Assembly: GCF_009727065.1 (NCBI RefSeq)
Contig: NZ_WNLP01000007.1
Span: 1 to 64,000, forward strand
Length of the DNA: 64,000 nucleotides
Direction: 5' to 3'
DNA from: Bifidobacterium canis
GTDB taxonomy: Bacteria; Actinomycetota; Actinomycetes; Actinomycetales; Bifidobacteriaceae
The position numbers were made by a program, and so were the translations under genes. Positions 28,896 through 40,011 of this stretch are shown here, one piece after another (positions within the stretch are counted from its first letter, which is position 1; every line of letters begins with the position of its first letter). The notes beneath the pieces are model-generated. The model worked only from the letters and a program-made list of their open reading frames with translations. It did not search any database and was not told where the DNA came from.

Positions 28896-29867
28896 ATGCG
28901 AAATCTTAAGACAACAGCAATCGGCAAGAAAATTATGCGAGGTGCGGCCGCAGTGTGCGCTGCTGCAACTTGTCTCGCGTTCGCCGCTTGCGGAAACGGC
29001 AACTCCTCGTCTACTTCGTCGGCGTCGGCCTCGTCTTCGAGCAGTTCGTCGACCTCTGCGCCCGCGCTCACGGGTGTCAAAGACACTGCCAAAGTCGGAG
29101 AGAAACCAGTTATTGAGTTCAAGAAACCGCTCACTGTGACTGACGGCAGCTACGCAGTGCTGCAAAAGGGCGACGGCGCGACGGTGGAAGTTGGCAATCG
29201 CGTCTGCGCACAGGGCATGTATGTGAACGCGAAAACCGGCGACGTCACCGGCAGCACGTGGGAGTCCAATAAGATGGACTGCTCCATTGTGATTCCGAAG
29301 GAAGGCGAAGAGACCACCGCTCTGATGGGTGCGATGCGCGGGCTCAAGCTCAACTCCACGATTGCGTACGGCGTGAACGATTCCTCTTCGAACTCGTCGT
29401 ATCTCGTAGTGATGACGCTGAAAACCCAGTCGAAAGACCTGACCAAGGCAACCGGCACGAAAGTGAAGAACATTCCGTCTGATCTGCCGAAGGTGACGAA
29501 CGCAGCTGACGGCAAACCGTCGATCGACATGAACGGTTACAAAGGCAGCGACAAACTCGTGGCTCAGACGCTCATTGAGGGCACCGGCGAAAAGCTGACT
29601 TCTTCGGATTACGCCGTGGTGAAATACACCGGCTGGCTGCTCGACGGCAAGCAGTTCGACTCGTCGTGGGACCGCAACTCCACGTTCGACGTGAACATGC
29701 AGGGCGGCGTGATCGAAGGATGGCTCGAAGGACTCAAAGGTCAGAAGGTCGGCTCCGAAGTACTGCTGATTGTGCCGCCGTCGCTCGGCTACGGCAGCAC
29801 CGAGCAGAACGGAATCCCAGCGAACTCGACGCTCGTCTTCGTAGTCGACATTCTCGCCAAGTACTAA
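28896..29867 (+). CDS. FKBP-type peptidyl-prolyl isomerase lipoprotein
   Basis: The 323-residue protein has a lipoprotein signal (LAFAAC, Cys near 32), a serine-rich linker, a first degenerate FKBP-like domain and a C-terminal complete FKBP domain (VVKYTGWLLDGKQFDSSW, VIEGWLEGLKGQKVGSEVLLIVPPSLGYG, IPANSTLVFVVDIL). It should assist proline isomerisation of exported proteins outside the membrane. Divergent from the membrane-protein/lipoprotein pair; followed by a terminator. Confidence 0.93.
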   Translation: MRNLKTTAIGKKIMRGAAAVCAAATCLAFAACGNGNSSSTSSASASSSSSSSTSAPALTGVKDTAKVGEKPVIEFKKPLTVTDGSYAVLQKGDGATVEVGNRVCAQGMYVNAKTGDVTGSTWESNKMDCSIVIPKEGEETTALMGAMRGLKLNSTIAYGVNDSSSNSSYLVVMTLKTQSKDLTKATGTKVKNIPSDLPKVTNAADGKPSIDMNGYKGSDKLVAQTLIEGTGEKLTSSDYAVVKYTGWLLDGKQFDSSWDRNSTFDVNMQGGVIEGWLEGLKGQKVGSEVLLIVPPSLGYGSTEQNGIPANSTLVFVVDILAKY

Positions 29868-29883
29868 TCCGCACATCTGCTAC

Positions 29884-29915
29884 AAAGGGTGATCTGAGAT
29901 TTCAGATCACCCTTT
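29884..29915 (+). terminator. Terminator after the FKBP gene
   Basis: Perfect 14 bp stem (AAAGGGTGATCTGA and complement) with a short loop, followed by TGTTATG. Confidence 0.82.
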
Positions 29916-29953
29916 TGTTATGCGTTTGTTATGCGCAAATGTGTTATATGCAA

Positions 29954-30255
29954 GTTGCCGTAGCACCGTAAACAACATGCATAAAATCAGTTTCCTAGCA
30001 ATACACGTTGCCGAAGAACCTTATACAACATGACCAGATTAGAGTTTGCAAACAGACATGTTGTCTAAAGAAGCTAGACAACATGCACATTTCAGTACTC
30101 CCCTTGTGCAGGTTGCCGCAAGTTCTTAGACAACATGCCCATATCTGGCACCCTATCTATGCAAGTTGTATAACCAGAACAGACAATATGCACACAAAGC
30201 AAGCAGATTCTGCGCATATTGCCGCAAGTTCTTAGACAACATGCACAAAAAGCTC
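29954..30255. repeat. Tandem array, 53 bp period, six units (dyad family C)
   Basis: ACAACATGC (or ACAATATGC) starts at 29972, 30025, 30078, 30130, 30183 and 30236: steps of 53, 53, 52, 53 and 53. Each is preceded by GTTGCCG or GTTGTCT about 18 bases upstream. The third unit holds a perfect dyad with 11 bp arms (CATGTTGTCTA at 30057-30067, TAGACAACATG at 30075-30085). About 20 bases per unit are not conserved. Same family as 6307-6579. Confidence 0.9.
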
Positions 30256-30286
30256 CGCATAATTTGCAAACTGGTAGCTGGGCAAG

Positions 30287-30990
30287 TTAGAAGAGGCGGA
30301 GGGAGCCGTCGTCGGTGCCCTTCATATCGTCATAGTCGAGCAGCAACGTGGTGAAACCGCGGTCTTTGGCGAGCACTTGCGCCTGCGGGGTGATTGTCTG
30401 CGCGGCGAAGATGCCTCGCACCGGCGCGAGATGCGGGTCGCGGTTGAGCAGTTCGCAGTAGCGGGTCAGCTGCTCAACGCCGTCGATGCCGCCGTGTCGC
30501 TTGATTTCTATCGCCACGTGCGTGCCGTCGGCGTCGATTGCCATGATGTCTACCGGACCAATGGCGGTCGGGTACTCGCGGCGCACGAGTTTCGCACCTT
30601 CGCCGATGCGTTCGATCTGCTCTGCGAGGTAGCGCTGCAGGTGATCTTCCACGCCGTCTTTTTCAATCCCGGGTCTTCGCCGAGATCGTAGGATTCGTCA
30701 CTGTAGATATGCTGCATTGTGATCTCAAGCACATCATTAGTTTTTGTTGCAGTGACGCGCAGAATCTTCTCCGGAACTTCGGTTGCGGGGTCATCGTCCG
30801 CGTTATTTGGAGTGATGTCTTTGATTGTGCACGGCGAGAGCATCCAGTTGAGTGGCTTATATGAACCGATTTCAGAGAAGATCAGCACGCTGTTATCTGC
30901 TTTGATGAGCAGCACGCGCTTTGCCAGCGGAAGTGTGGCCTGAAGTCGGCCGGTGTATTCGGCACTGCAGTCTGCAACAATGATTCGCAT
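30287..30990 (-). pseudogene. nucS: Endonuclease NucS (mismatch-specific), one frameshift
   Basis: The N-terminal DNA-binding domain (MRIIVADCSAEYTGRLQATL, LIKADNSVLIFSE, YKPLNWM) is read from the ATG at 30990. After DPGLKK one A is missing in the A run near 30657; restoring it continues as [20 protein letters not shown] into the C-terminal nuclease domain, with catalytic [12 protein letters not shown] and AIEIKRHG (D and ExK) and LTRYCELLN. The full length would be about 233 residues. NucS is the actinobacterial non-canonical mismatch-repair nuclease that replaces MutSL. An intact gene is expected in this group, so a sequencing indel is likely. Confidence 0.88.
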
Positions 30991-31052
30991 GCCGTTAAGG
31001 TTAACTACTCTTCCCGACCTGCGTGCACATGCGACAGTTCGGCTACGCCAAA

Positions 31053-31072
31053 CGACCAATATATATTGATCG
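31053..31072. promoter_or_regulatory. AT-centred palindrome (family P)
   Basis: CGACCAATATATATTGATCG is a dyad with one mismatched pair. It lies upstream of nucS and downstream of the ATP operon. Related palindromes occur at 50078 and 57995. Confidence 0.6.
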
Positions 31073-31087
31073 GAAAGAGAAAAGAAA

Positions 31088-31111
31088 AGGGGCGGAAGAA
31101 TCCGCCCCTTG
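31088..31111 (-). terminator. Terminator of the ATP synthase operon
   Basis: Perfect 10 bp GC-rich stem (AAGGGGCGGA and complement) about 57 bp after atpC, followed on the minus strand by a T-rich tail (TTTTC). Confidence 0.85.
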
Positions 31112-31167
31112 AAGGTTTTCAGCTCTGCCAGCTGAGGATGACCTAGCTTAGCTAGTTCTCAGCGTGG

Positions 31168-31475
31168 TCAGCCGACTATGCCGCTTTGCTCAGCCGCTTC
31201 CGATTGGTAGGCGATGCTGCGAGCATTCTCAACAACCACGGTGAGCTTGTTCGAATCAAAGGAAATGAAGCCGCCCGTCACTTCGAACGAGCACTTCTTG
31301 CCCTCTGGATCGGTGATATCCAGACGACCTTCCTTGATAACCGACAACACCGGCTCATGGCCTGGAAGAATGCCCATGCCACCTGAATAGGCCGGAACGA
31401 CGACCTGCTTCGCCTGACCGCTCCACACCGGACGTTCGGTGGAAACGATGTTCACTGCAATTGTTGCGCCAGCCA

Positions 31476-31476
<1 letters not shown>
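31168..31476 (-). CDS. atpC: ATP synthase F1 epsilon subunit
   Basis: The 102-residue protein is the epsilon beta-sandwich domain only (TIAVNIVSTERPVWSGQAKQV, GILPGHEPVLSVI, FEVTGGFISFDSNKLTVVVENA); the C-terminal helical hairpin of longer homologues is largely missing, as in other bifidobacteria. It is part of the rotor stalk. Its ATG overlaps the atpD stop. Last gene of the operon. Confidence 0.93.
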
Positions 31477-32972
<1,496 letters not shown>

Positions 32973-33891
32973 CTACTCTTCCTTTTGTTCAACGCATCGG
33001 CGCTGCCGATGATTTCGGTAAGTTCCTGAGTGATCGACGCCTGACGCGAAGCATTGAGCTTGCGGGTCAGATCGTTGATCAGATCTCGCGCGTTCTCGGT
33101 GGCGGTATGCATGGCGTTCTGACGGCATGCCACTTCCGAAGCCGCCGCCTCGAACAGGCATTCGTGGATACGCGAACGCACGTATCTCGGCAGCACTGTA
33201 TTGAGCACTTCATCCAAGCTCGGCTCGAAGGAATACAACGGCCGTACATCTGGAGCGGTGGTCGTGTCGGGAACATTGAGATGAGACTTGTCTTCCTCAA
33301 TGACTTCCACCGGAAGCATGCGCAGCACGCGCACCTTCTGCACCACCATGTTGATGAACTCGGTGTAGACGATGTAGAGCTCCGAGACGCCACCTTTGTC
33401 TGACGGTTTCATATATGCGTCCAACAGTGCGCGAGAGATCGCATCTGCGACTTCGACGCCAGGCTTCTCGGTATCGCCTTCCCAAGACTGCTCGAGCGGA
33501 CGGTTGCGATAGTGGTAATACGACACACCACGACGACCATACACGAACAGCTGCGGCTTCTTGCCGTCGTTTTCAAGACGGGCAAGCAGATCTTCGGTTT
33601 CACGAATAATCGACGAAGTATATGCACCGGCCATACCTCGATCCGCCGTCAGCGCGAGCACGGCGACGTTCGGGTTGCCGTCTCCGCGCTTGACGATCGG
33701 ATGCGAGATATGGGTGTGCGATACCAAGGTCTGGACGGCATCGAAATCGCATCAGTGTATGGCTTCGAATTCTGCGCCAACTGACGCGCCTGCGCGATGT
33801 GCGAAGCTGCGATCATCTCTTGAGCGTTGAAGATCTTCTCCAACGAACTCGTGGAGGCGATCCTGCCTTTTAATGCGAGTTGCGATGCCAT
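32973..33891 (-). pseudogene. atpG: ATP synthase F1 gamma subunit, two frameshifts
   Basis: The gene starts MASQLALKGRIASTSSLEKIFNAQEMIAASHIAQARQ at 33891. After KPYTDAI the frame shifts near 33745; the other frame runs FDAVQTLVSHTHI to near the end. The last part (EIIGSADALNKR) also runs past its natural stop; adding one base near 32980 restores NKREE and a TAG at 32973-32975, just before the atpD ribosome site. Corrected length is about 306 residues. Gamma is the central rotor shaft and essential for the enzyme, so two null mutations in an otherwise perfect operon point to sequence errors. Confidence 0.9.
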
Positions 33892-33894
33892 AGA

Positions 33895-35538
33895 TTACTT
33901 CTTTTCTTGCGCGTTTTCGCCGGCCTTGATCTGCTCCTGATCAACAGGAGTCACGCTCTTCGGCGTCGGCTTCTTGTCGACCAGCGGCTTACCCGCCTTG
34001 GTCACATAGGTTTCGCGGAACGCATCCACGGCCTTGTCGAGCGCGGCTTCGGTCTCCGACGTGAAATCGCCGGTGTCGCGAATCGTCTTCAAGATGTCGG
34101 TGTTGCGGTCCACATATTCGAGCAGACCGTGCTCGAATGGCAGCACGTCGGCGATTGCGAGATCGTCGAACTTGCCGTGAGTACCTGCCCAGACAGACAC
34201 GACTTCCTGCTCCATCGAATACGGCGAGAACTGAGGCTGCTTGAGCAGCTCGGTCAGGCGCGCACCACGGTTGAGCTGAGCCTTCGATGCGGCATCCAAA
34301 TCGGACGCGAACATGGCGAAGGATTCCAGCGAACGGTAGCGTGCCAACGAGATCTTCAGCGTGCCGGAGACCTTCTTCAACGCCTTCGTCTGCGCTGCGC
34401 CGCCGACTCGAGACACCGAGATGCCGACGTCGACTGCCGGGCGCTGACCTGCGTTGAACAGGTCGGACTGCAGGAAGATCTGGCCATCGGTGATGGAGAT
34501 CACGTTCGTAGGAATGTATGCGGAAACGTCGTTTGCCTTGGTTTCAACGATCGGCAGGCCGGTCATCGAGCCGCCGCCCAGATCGTCGGACACTCGCGCA
34601 CAGCGTTCAAGCAGACGCGAATGCAGGTAGAAAACGTCACCAGGGTACGCTTCACGTCCCGGCGGGCGACGCAGCAGCAGCGAAATCGAACGATACGCCT
34701 CTGCCTGCTTCGACAAATCGTCGAACACGATCAGCACATCTTTGCCGTTGTACATCCAGTGCTGGCCGATGGCCGAACCGGTGTATGGCGCGATGTATTT
34801 AAAGCCTGCGGAATCGGAAGCCGGGGATGCGACGATGGTCGTGTATTCCATCGCGCCCGCCTCTTCAAGGCTCTGCTTGACGGAGGCGATGGTGGAACCC
34901 TTCTGGCCGATTGCCACGTAGATGCAGCGAACCTGCTTCTTCGGGTCGCCGGATTCCCAATTCGTCTTCTGATTGATGATCGTATCGATGGCGATTGCGG
35001 TCTTGCCCGTCTGACGATCGCCAATGATCAGCTGACGCTGACCACGACCGATTGGGGTCATTGCGTCAATGGCCTTCAAGCCGGTAGACATTGGCTGGTC
35101 GACCGGGTGACGGTGCATCACGTCTGGGGCCTGAGCCTCAAGAATGCGCCTTCCCTCGCTCTTGATCTCTCCAAGACCGTCGATAGGCCTGCCCAGTGGG
35201 TCAACCACACGGCCAAGGAACCCGTCGCCGACCGGCACGGAAAGCACTTCGCCAGTACGACGAACTTCCTGACCTTCCTCAATGCCAACGAAATCGCCGA
35301 GAATAACCACGCCGATTTCACGAGCGTCAAGGTTGAAGGCCAGGCCAAGAGTGCCATCCTCGAAGGTCAGCAATTCGTTGGCCATGCAACCAGGCAGTCC
35401 CGTCACATGCGCGATACCGTCGCCGGCAGTCGCCACATGGCCCACTTCCTGGGTCGGCGTCTCCGACGGCGTATAGGCGTCGACGAAATCATCGAGCGCC
35501 TTACGTATCGTGGCGGGATCAATGGTCAATTCTGCCAT
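33895..35538 (-). CDS. atpA: ATP synthase F1 alpha subunit
   Basis: The 547-residue non-catalytic nucleotide-binding subunit has the P-loop [15 protein letters not shown], the strand [46 protein letters not shown] and the signature [15 protein letters not shown] chose the ATG at 35538 because AAGGAGTG lies six bases upstream. The C-terminus has a charged, lysine-rich extension. Confidence 0.97.
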   Translation of the reverse strand: MAELTIDPATIRKALDDFVDAYTPSETPTQEVGHVATAGDGIAHVTGLPGCMANELLTFEDGTLGLAFNLDAREIGVVILGDFVGIEEGQEVRRTGEVLSVPVGDGFLGRVVDPLGRPIDGLGEIKSEGRRILEAQAPDVMHRHPVDQPMSTGLKAIDAMTPIGRGQRQLIIGDRQTGKTAIAIDTIINQKTNWESGDPKKQVRCIYVAIGQKGSTIASVKQSLEEAGAMEYTTIVASPASDSAGFKYIAPYTGSAIGQHWMYNGKDVLIVFDDLSKQAEAYRSISLLLRRPPGREAYPGDVFYLHSRLLERCARVSDDLGGGSMTGLPIVETKANDVSAYIPTNVISITDGQIFLQSDLFNAGQRPAVDVGISVSRVGGAAQTKALKKVSGTLKISLARYRSLESFAMFASDLDAASKAQLNRGARLTELLKQPQFSPYSMEQEVVSVWAGTHGKFDDLAIADVLPFEHGLLEYVDRNTDILKTIRDTGDFTSETEAALDKAVDAFRETYVTKAGKPLVDKKPTPKSVTPVDQEQIKAGENAQEKK

Positions 35539-35593
35539 GATCACTCCTTATTGTTGTGTATACATTCATATGCGCGTAGGGCGAGCTGAACGC

Positions 35594-36427
35594 TCAGTCT
35601 CCCACGCTCGTTTTCACCTTGCGCTGCAGGGTCTCCAGCTGAGCGACAACCGTGTTGTCGGTAACCTCATCGCCAACCTGAATGCGCATTCCGCCGATCA
35701 CGGTCGGATCGACCACCGAGTGAATATGCACAGGGTGCCCGGTCTTCTTCGCGTAGATCTGGTTGAGCTTCTTGATCTGCTCTTCCGACAGCGGCGAAGC
35801 GGTGGTCACGGTGACCATCGACTCACCCATGTGGCGAGAGAACTTGTTGATCAACCACTGCACCGATTCGAGGTAGCGGCGATTACGCGGGTTACGCGTG
35901 CAATGCTCGGCAAGGCGCACCGTGATGCGGTCGAAATTCGCCGAATCGATCAGGGCATGCAACAGCTCATAGCGCACGTTCAGCGGGCCTTGATCGTCAG
36001 ACAGATCCGCACGCACCACCGGCAGGTTCAGCAATGCGGACTGCAACTGTGCCAGCTGAATGGCTACTTCCAACGTCTTACCATCGCAGTCAGCCTGATA
36101 CATCATGGCGTCAACGGCGAAATCTTCAATGGCGTTGTCGATGTCGCGCGCACGGCTCCAACTGCGGCCGACCAAATCGGTCAGAATATCCATAGTCAGA
36201 GGCATCGCCTGATTGCCGATCAACTCGTTGAGCAGTGCCACCTTGTCTTTGGTTGGACGGCCGGGATCGGTGAGTGCACGTTGGATACGGGGGTTGTGAT
36301 CGAACACATACGTGATGGTGAACAGCTCATTGCCGATCTCCCACGCGTTACTGCCCGACTCACGCAGCTTATTAGCGAACGAATTGCGCGACTCGCGATC
36401 CGCTACTCGTGAAGCTTCTCCTCGCAT
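35594..36427 (-). CDS. atpH: ATP synthase F1 delta subunit
   Basis: The 277-residue protein joins F1 to the peripheral stalk. The C-terminal family core is recognisable (RNPRNRRYLESVQWLINKFSRHMGESMVTVTTASPLSEEQIKKL and VVDPTVIGGMRIQVGDEVTDNTV). It is about 100 residues longer than the E. coli protein, as usual in Actinobacteria. GGAGGTGACAG precedes the ATG. Confidence 0.94.
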   Translation of the reverse strand: MRGEASRVADRESRNSFANKLRESGSNAWEIGNELFTITYVFDHNPRIQRALTDPGRPTKDKVALLNELIGNQAMPLTMDILTDLVGRSWSRARDIDNAIEDFAVDAMMYQADCDGKTLEVAIQLAQLQSALLNLPVVRADLSDDQGPLNVRYELLHALIDSANFDRITVRLAEHCTRNPRNRRYLESVQWLINKFSRHMGESMVTVTTASPLSEEQIKKLNQIYAKKTGHPVHIHSVVDPTVIGGMRIQVGDEVTDNTVVAQLETLQRKVKTSVGD

Positions 36428-36456
36428 CTGTCACCTCCCTTTCTTGTGCAATGGCA

Positions 36457-36984
36457 CTACTTCTTGCTTTCGTCGCGTTCCATATCGGCAAGCATGTTGT
36501 CGATCATCTGCGACTGCACGTCGGTATCTTTGAGCTCGGAACCCAGAATCTTGGTCGCGAGAGTCGTGGCCAGCGAGCCGACCTCTCCCCTCAAATTCAC
36601 CATGGCCTTCTGCTGCTGGGATTCCAGCGAGCGTTCGGCGTTTGCGGTGATCTGCGCGGCCTCGGATTCGGCGCGGGAGCGAGCGTCCGCAATAATATGC
36701 GAAGCCTCTGCGCGCGCGTCATCGCGAATCTTCGAAGCCTCAACGCGCGCCGTGCTCAGCTGCGCCTGATACTTCTTCTTCGCTTCTTCGGCGTCTTTCT
36801 GAGCCTGCTCCGCCTTGGCGAGGCCTCCCTCGATCTTGGCGGTGCGCTCATCGAATATGGACTGGAACCTCGGCAGGAAGAACTTGTAGAAGAACGCGGC
36901 CACAATAATCAGAATGATCAGTGACCACACGATGTCATAGGTCTCCGGCAGGAACAATTGCACGCCGTCGGCAGCTATGGTCAT
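36457..36984 (-). CDS. atpF: ATP synthase Fo b subunit
   Basis: The 175-residue stator subunit has one N-terminal membrane helix (YDIVWSLIILIIVAAFFYKFFLP) and a long Ala/Glu/Lys-rich coiled coil (KIEGGLAKAEQAQKDAEEAK and on). AAAGGAGGAGG precedes the start. Confidence 0.95.
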   Translation of the reverse strand: MTIAADGVQLFLPETYDIVWSLIILIIVAAFFYKFFLPRFQSIFDERTAKIEGGLAKAEQAQKDAEEAKKKYQAQLSTARVEASKIRDDARAEASHIIADARSRAESEAAQITANAERSLESQQQKAMVNLRGEVGSLATTLATKILGSELKDTDVQSQMIDNMLADMERDESKK

Positions 36985-37037
36985 TTCGCCCTCCTCCTTT
37001 CTTGTCCTTGAATGATGTGCTTAGTTCGGCTACGCGA

Positions 37038-37322
<285 letters not shown>

Positions 37323-38135
37323 TCAGTCGATCTCCGGGTAGCTCATATTGATATATGCCGTGGTGAGAATGGCGAAAATGTATGCCTGCAAGCAGGCAAC
37401 CAGTACCTCGAACAGATACATGAAGATGCCGGCTGCGAACGTCACGACACCGAACGGCATCATGAACTTGTTCACCACGTCAATCAGGAAATACTGCGTG
37501 GCCGAAAGGCACAGCGCAAGAATCAAGTGGCCCGAGACCATGTTCGCAAAAAGTCGAATGGTCAGTGAGAACGGGCGAATAACCAGCAGCTCAAGCAGCT
37601 GGATCGGGGAAAGAAGAATGTAGATCGGCCACGGCACACCCTTCGGGAAGAGCTCGTCGCGCAGGAAGTGCCCGAGCCCCTTCTCGCGAATGCCCGCGAT
37701 CCAATATTGTGCGAAGCACCACATGGCGAACACGAGCGGCAACGTGATCGTTGCGCTGGCCGCAATGTTCATGCCAGGAATCTCACCACACAGATTGAAC
37801 ACGAGCAGTGTGAGGAACACCGTTGTGATCATCGGCACGTAGCGCTTGCCGCGCACCTCGCCCATCACTTGGTAGACGATGTCTTTCTTGACGAACTCGA
37901 TAACCCATTCAACGGCACCCTGCCAACGCCCCGGAATCAACTTCGCGCGCGCCGCGGTGATGCCGAGCACGAGCAGCATGATGATCGTTGCGAGAATACG
38001 CACGAAAATAATGCGGTTGATTGCGAAAGGCGTTCCCTGAAACAGGATCTCGGGAGGAAGGAAGTCATCGATGCTTGGCATTTCCATCGATGACTCGGCA
38101 AGCGTCACAGCGCCCGCGGTGAACACATCAACCAT
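37323..38135 (-). CDS. atpB: ATP synthase Fo a subunit
   Basis: The 270-residue stator subunit has five to six helices and the essential Arg in RPFSLTIRLFANMVSGHLIL. It forms the proton half-channels against the c ring. It is the first gene of the operon atpBEFHAGDC; no atpI-like gene is seen upstream. ACAGGAGGCATGA precedes the start. Confidence 0.96.
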   Translation of the reverse strand: MVDVFTAGAVTLAESSMEMPSIDDFLPPEILFQGTPFAINRIIFVRILATIIMLLVLGITAARAKLIPGRWQGAVEWVIEFVKKDIVYQVMGEVRGKRYVPMITTVFLTLLVFNLCGEIPGMNIAASATITLPLVFAMWCFAQYWIAGIREKGLGHFLRDELFPKGVPWPIYILLSPIQLLELLVIRPFSLTIRLFANMVSGHLILALCLSATQYFLIDVVNKFMMPFGVVTFAAGIFMYLFEVLVACLQAYIFAILTTAYINMSYPEID

Positions 38136-38555
38136 TCATGCCTCCTGTATTTCTTCTCTGTTGCCAGTGTAAGCCTTCTCGATGTGACCAATGTGACCGG
38201 CGAGTTACCTCACCGACACATCTTGGCACATCCCTTCTTCAAGCGTATGGCCTGTGCACATACAGGATTGTATGGTAGATGGTCGCGCTTTCGCCCAGCG
38301 AACAGCCAGTATGTGACCATTCGACTGAGTTCTCGAATTAACTGAACAGTGATTATTAGCCCGATATTGGACAACGTGACCGCGCGCGTACGCGGTTGGC
38401 GTTTCGTTTGTGGAGGAAACTTCACAGACGTTGCAAATATTGGGTTTTACAAGCTTCCGCCAAACTGTTTGTCAAATGTTCTGACAAACAGTTTGGCAGC
38501 TATGTATTACTTTTTACTGACTTATCTGCGAGCTCATTACTGAACTATTTGCACA
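38136..38555. other. metA-atpB intergenic region
   Basis: About 420 bp without a convincing gene. It holds the promoter region of the ATP operon near atpB and a long perfect hairpin near metA. Confidence 0.6.
38459..38497 (-). terminator. Long perfect hairpin after metA
   Basis: Perfect 16 bp arms (GCCAAACTGTTTGTCA and complement) around a 7-base loop, about 60 bp after the metA stop. No T run follows directly, so it may be a terminator or a small repeat element. Confidence 0.55.
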
Positions 38556-39596
38556 CTATTTCGCTTCGTAATGCAACCCGTATTCCGCCGTGTCGAACGG
38601 CAGGAATCCATCTTCGCGGGGAGCGACCGGCTCGTGCCGAATCGATCGGTCGGTGCCGAGTTTTCCTTCCGCACGAAGTTGCGGAACTTCGGACAAATCA
38701 TATGGAGTTGTCTGATATACCCAGTTCAGCCAGTTGCGCCACAGCAAGTTCGCGTGCGCGCGCCACGAGAACAGCGGGCTCAACTCGGGATCGTCGTGAG
38801 GGAAATAATTTTTCGGGAACGGCACGTTCGTCATTCCCTTCGCCATATCGCGGCGATATTCTTCTGCGAGCGTATTTTTCCCGTATTCCCAGTGACCGAG
38901 CGCGAAGACTTCGCTGAAGTCGCGCGTCGCGATGAACCCCGGGCCCGCCTGCGGACCCCACGTGAGCACTTGCAGCGCGGGATTCGCGGCGATGTCGTCT
39001 TCGTCCACGCCGGCCAAGCGCGAGTGCGGCTGCAGGCAGATCTCGTCGAAACCGTTCGTCAGGAAGCAGTATTCGTCTTGCAGGAACTGCGGGAACACGC
39101 CGAACAGCTTCTGCGGCAAGTCAATTTTATGCACACCGTAGCGGTAATAGAGCGCGCCCATTGCACCCCAGCACATATACATCGTCGAGAACACATGCGT
39201 CGACGCCCAGTCGAGAATTCGCTTGAACTCGGGCCAGTAATCCACATCTTCGAATTTGAGATGCTCGACGGGCGCACCGGTGACGATCAAACCGTCGTAA
39301 TAATTGTTTTCGAACGACTCAAGCGGTTCATAGAACTTGACTAAGTGATCCGCACTCACATGCTTCGACTCGTGCGTCGACGTTTTCATGAAGTCGATTT
39401 CCACCTGCAACGGGGACTTCGAGATCAGGCGCAGCAGCTGAGTCTCCGTCTCGATTTTCTTCGGCATGAGATTGAGAATCACCATTTTGAGCGGACGAAC
39501 GCGCTGGCGCTCAGCCTCGGGCTTCTCAAGTGCGAAGATGCGCTCGGAATCGAGGATCGCGCGCGCGGGCAGGCCGCCTGGAATCTTGATAGGCAT
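38556..39596 (-). CDS. metA: Homoserine O-acyltransferase, probably O-acetyltransferase
   Basis: The 346-residue MetA-family enzyme acylates homoserine in methionine synthesis. The nucleophile Cys142 is in TMYMCWGAMGALYYRYG; His235 and Glu237 of HWEYGKNTLAEEY complete the catalytic set. Residue 111 is Glu in VTGAPVEHLKFEDV. In this family Glu111 goes with acetyl-CoA and Gly with succinyl-CoA, so acetyl transfer is expected despite the usual succinyltransferase label. Length is slightly above the usual 300-310, with a C-terminal extension. It shares the homoserine pool with hom and thrB. Confidence 0.93.
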   Translation of the reverse strand: MPIKIPGGLPARAILDSERIFALEKPEAERQRVRPLKMVILNLMPKKIETETQLLRLISKSPLQVEIDFMKTSTHESKHVSADHLVKFYEPLESFENNYYDGLIVTGAPVEHLKFEDVDYWPEFKRILDWASTHVFSTMYMCWGAMGALYYRYGVHKIDLPQKLFGVFPQFLQDEYCFLTNGFDEICLQPHSRLAGVDEDDIAANPALQVLTWGPQAGPGFIATRDFSEVFALGHWEYGKNTLAEEYRRDMAKGMTNVPFPKNYFPHDDPELSPLFSWRAHANLLWRNWLNWVYQTTPYDLSEVPQLRAEGKLGTDRSIRHEPVAPREDGFLPFDTAEYGLHYEAK

Positions 39597-39700
39597 GGCA
39601 CTAGTATGCGCGCCCGGATTGACCTCGGGAGCTGTGGCGCGGCGAGCACTGACTGGCGATCTCGTGACTCCTATATAAGTGTCGCGGGATTACCTCTATC

Positions 39701-39720
39701 GACACGTATATATATGTGTC
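39701..39720. promoter_or_regulatory. AT-centred palindrome upstream of metA
   Basis: GACACGTATATATATGTGTC is a dyad with one mismatched pair, about 105 bp upstream of metA. Its AT-rich centre with GC arms resembles other family P palindromes in the window. Possible operator. Confidence 0.5.
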
Positions 39721-39806
39721 ATGTGCGAGTGGCGTTAGGCGCGACACGCCGAGTTGACTTTCTTGCTGAGAAGAGTAATTTAGTGAGAGCTGTGCAAAAC
39801 AGCCGA

Positions 39807-39883
39807 CGCGGGGTGGAGCAGCTCGGTAGCTCGCTGGGCTCATAACCCAGAGGTCCATGGTTCAAATCCATGCCCCGCTACCA
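39807..39883 (+). tRNA. Initiator tRNA-fMet (anticodon CAT)
   Basis: A 77-base cloverleaf with encoded CCA. Initiator marks are present: the C1:T72 mismatch at the acceptor end (CGCGGGG opposite CCCCGCT) and three G-C pairs in the anticodon stem (CTGGG CTCATAA CCCAG). The 3' part (39835-39881) is the attachment core of the integrated element; the gene on this side is complete. Confidence 0.95.
39835..39881 (+). repeat. Attachment site core, left (attL)
   Basis: A 47 bp stretch, from TGGGCTCATAACCCAG to the end of the tRNA acceptor stem, is repeated exactly and directly at 47380-47426. The two copies bound the integrated element. Confidence 0.95.
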
Positions 39884-39887
39884 ATTG

Positions 39888-39919
39888 AAAGGCTAGGAAT
39901 CATGTGGTTCCTAGCCTTT
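39888..39919 (+). terminator. Terminator after tRNA-fMet (element-borne)
   Basis: Stem AAAGGCTAGGAA with its complement, followed by a T run. A different terminator stem follows the right attachment copy (47432-47458) and is presumably the original chromosomal one. Confidence 0.8.
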
Positions 39920-39953
39920 TCTCGTTTTCCATTACGTCTTCGCGAGTCGTGGA

Positions 39954-39974
39954 TCTGGACAAATTCTGGACAAA
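39954..39974. repeat. Putative integrase arm sites, left end
   Basis: Two direct copies of TCTGGACAAA, 11 bp apart, near the left end of the element; an inverted TTGTCCA follows at 40015. Matching copies are near the right end at 47232-47277. Confidence 0.6.
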
Positions 39975-40011
39975 TCCACCAAGTGCAATCACACGGAATC
40001 AACACGTCAAC

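Larger units (their letters stand above)
29868..30286. other. FKBP-nucS intergenic region
   Basis: A convergent gap of about 420 bp with no gene: first the FKBP terminator, then the 53 bp array. Confidence 0.65.

Noticed and set aside
29954..30255. CRISPR array
   Set aside because: Unit spacing and variable parts look similar at first, but cores are degenerate, spacers are only about 20 bases, and no cas gene is present.
33880..35589. Long plus-strand frame opposite atpA
   Set aside because: Shadow of atpA.
38210..38425. Small gene upstream of atpB (atpI-like)
   Set aside because: The short frame has no two-helix hydrophobic pattern, no ribosome site and no resemblance to AtpI.
39600..39800. 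SAM riboswitch upstream of metA
   Set aside because: I could not find the conserved core or paired stems of a known SAM class; only a short palindrome is visible.
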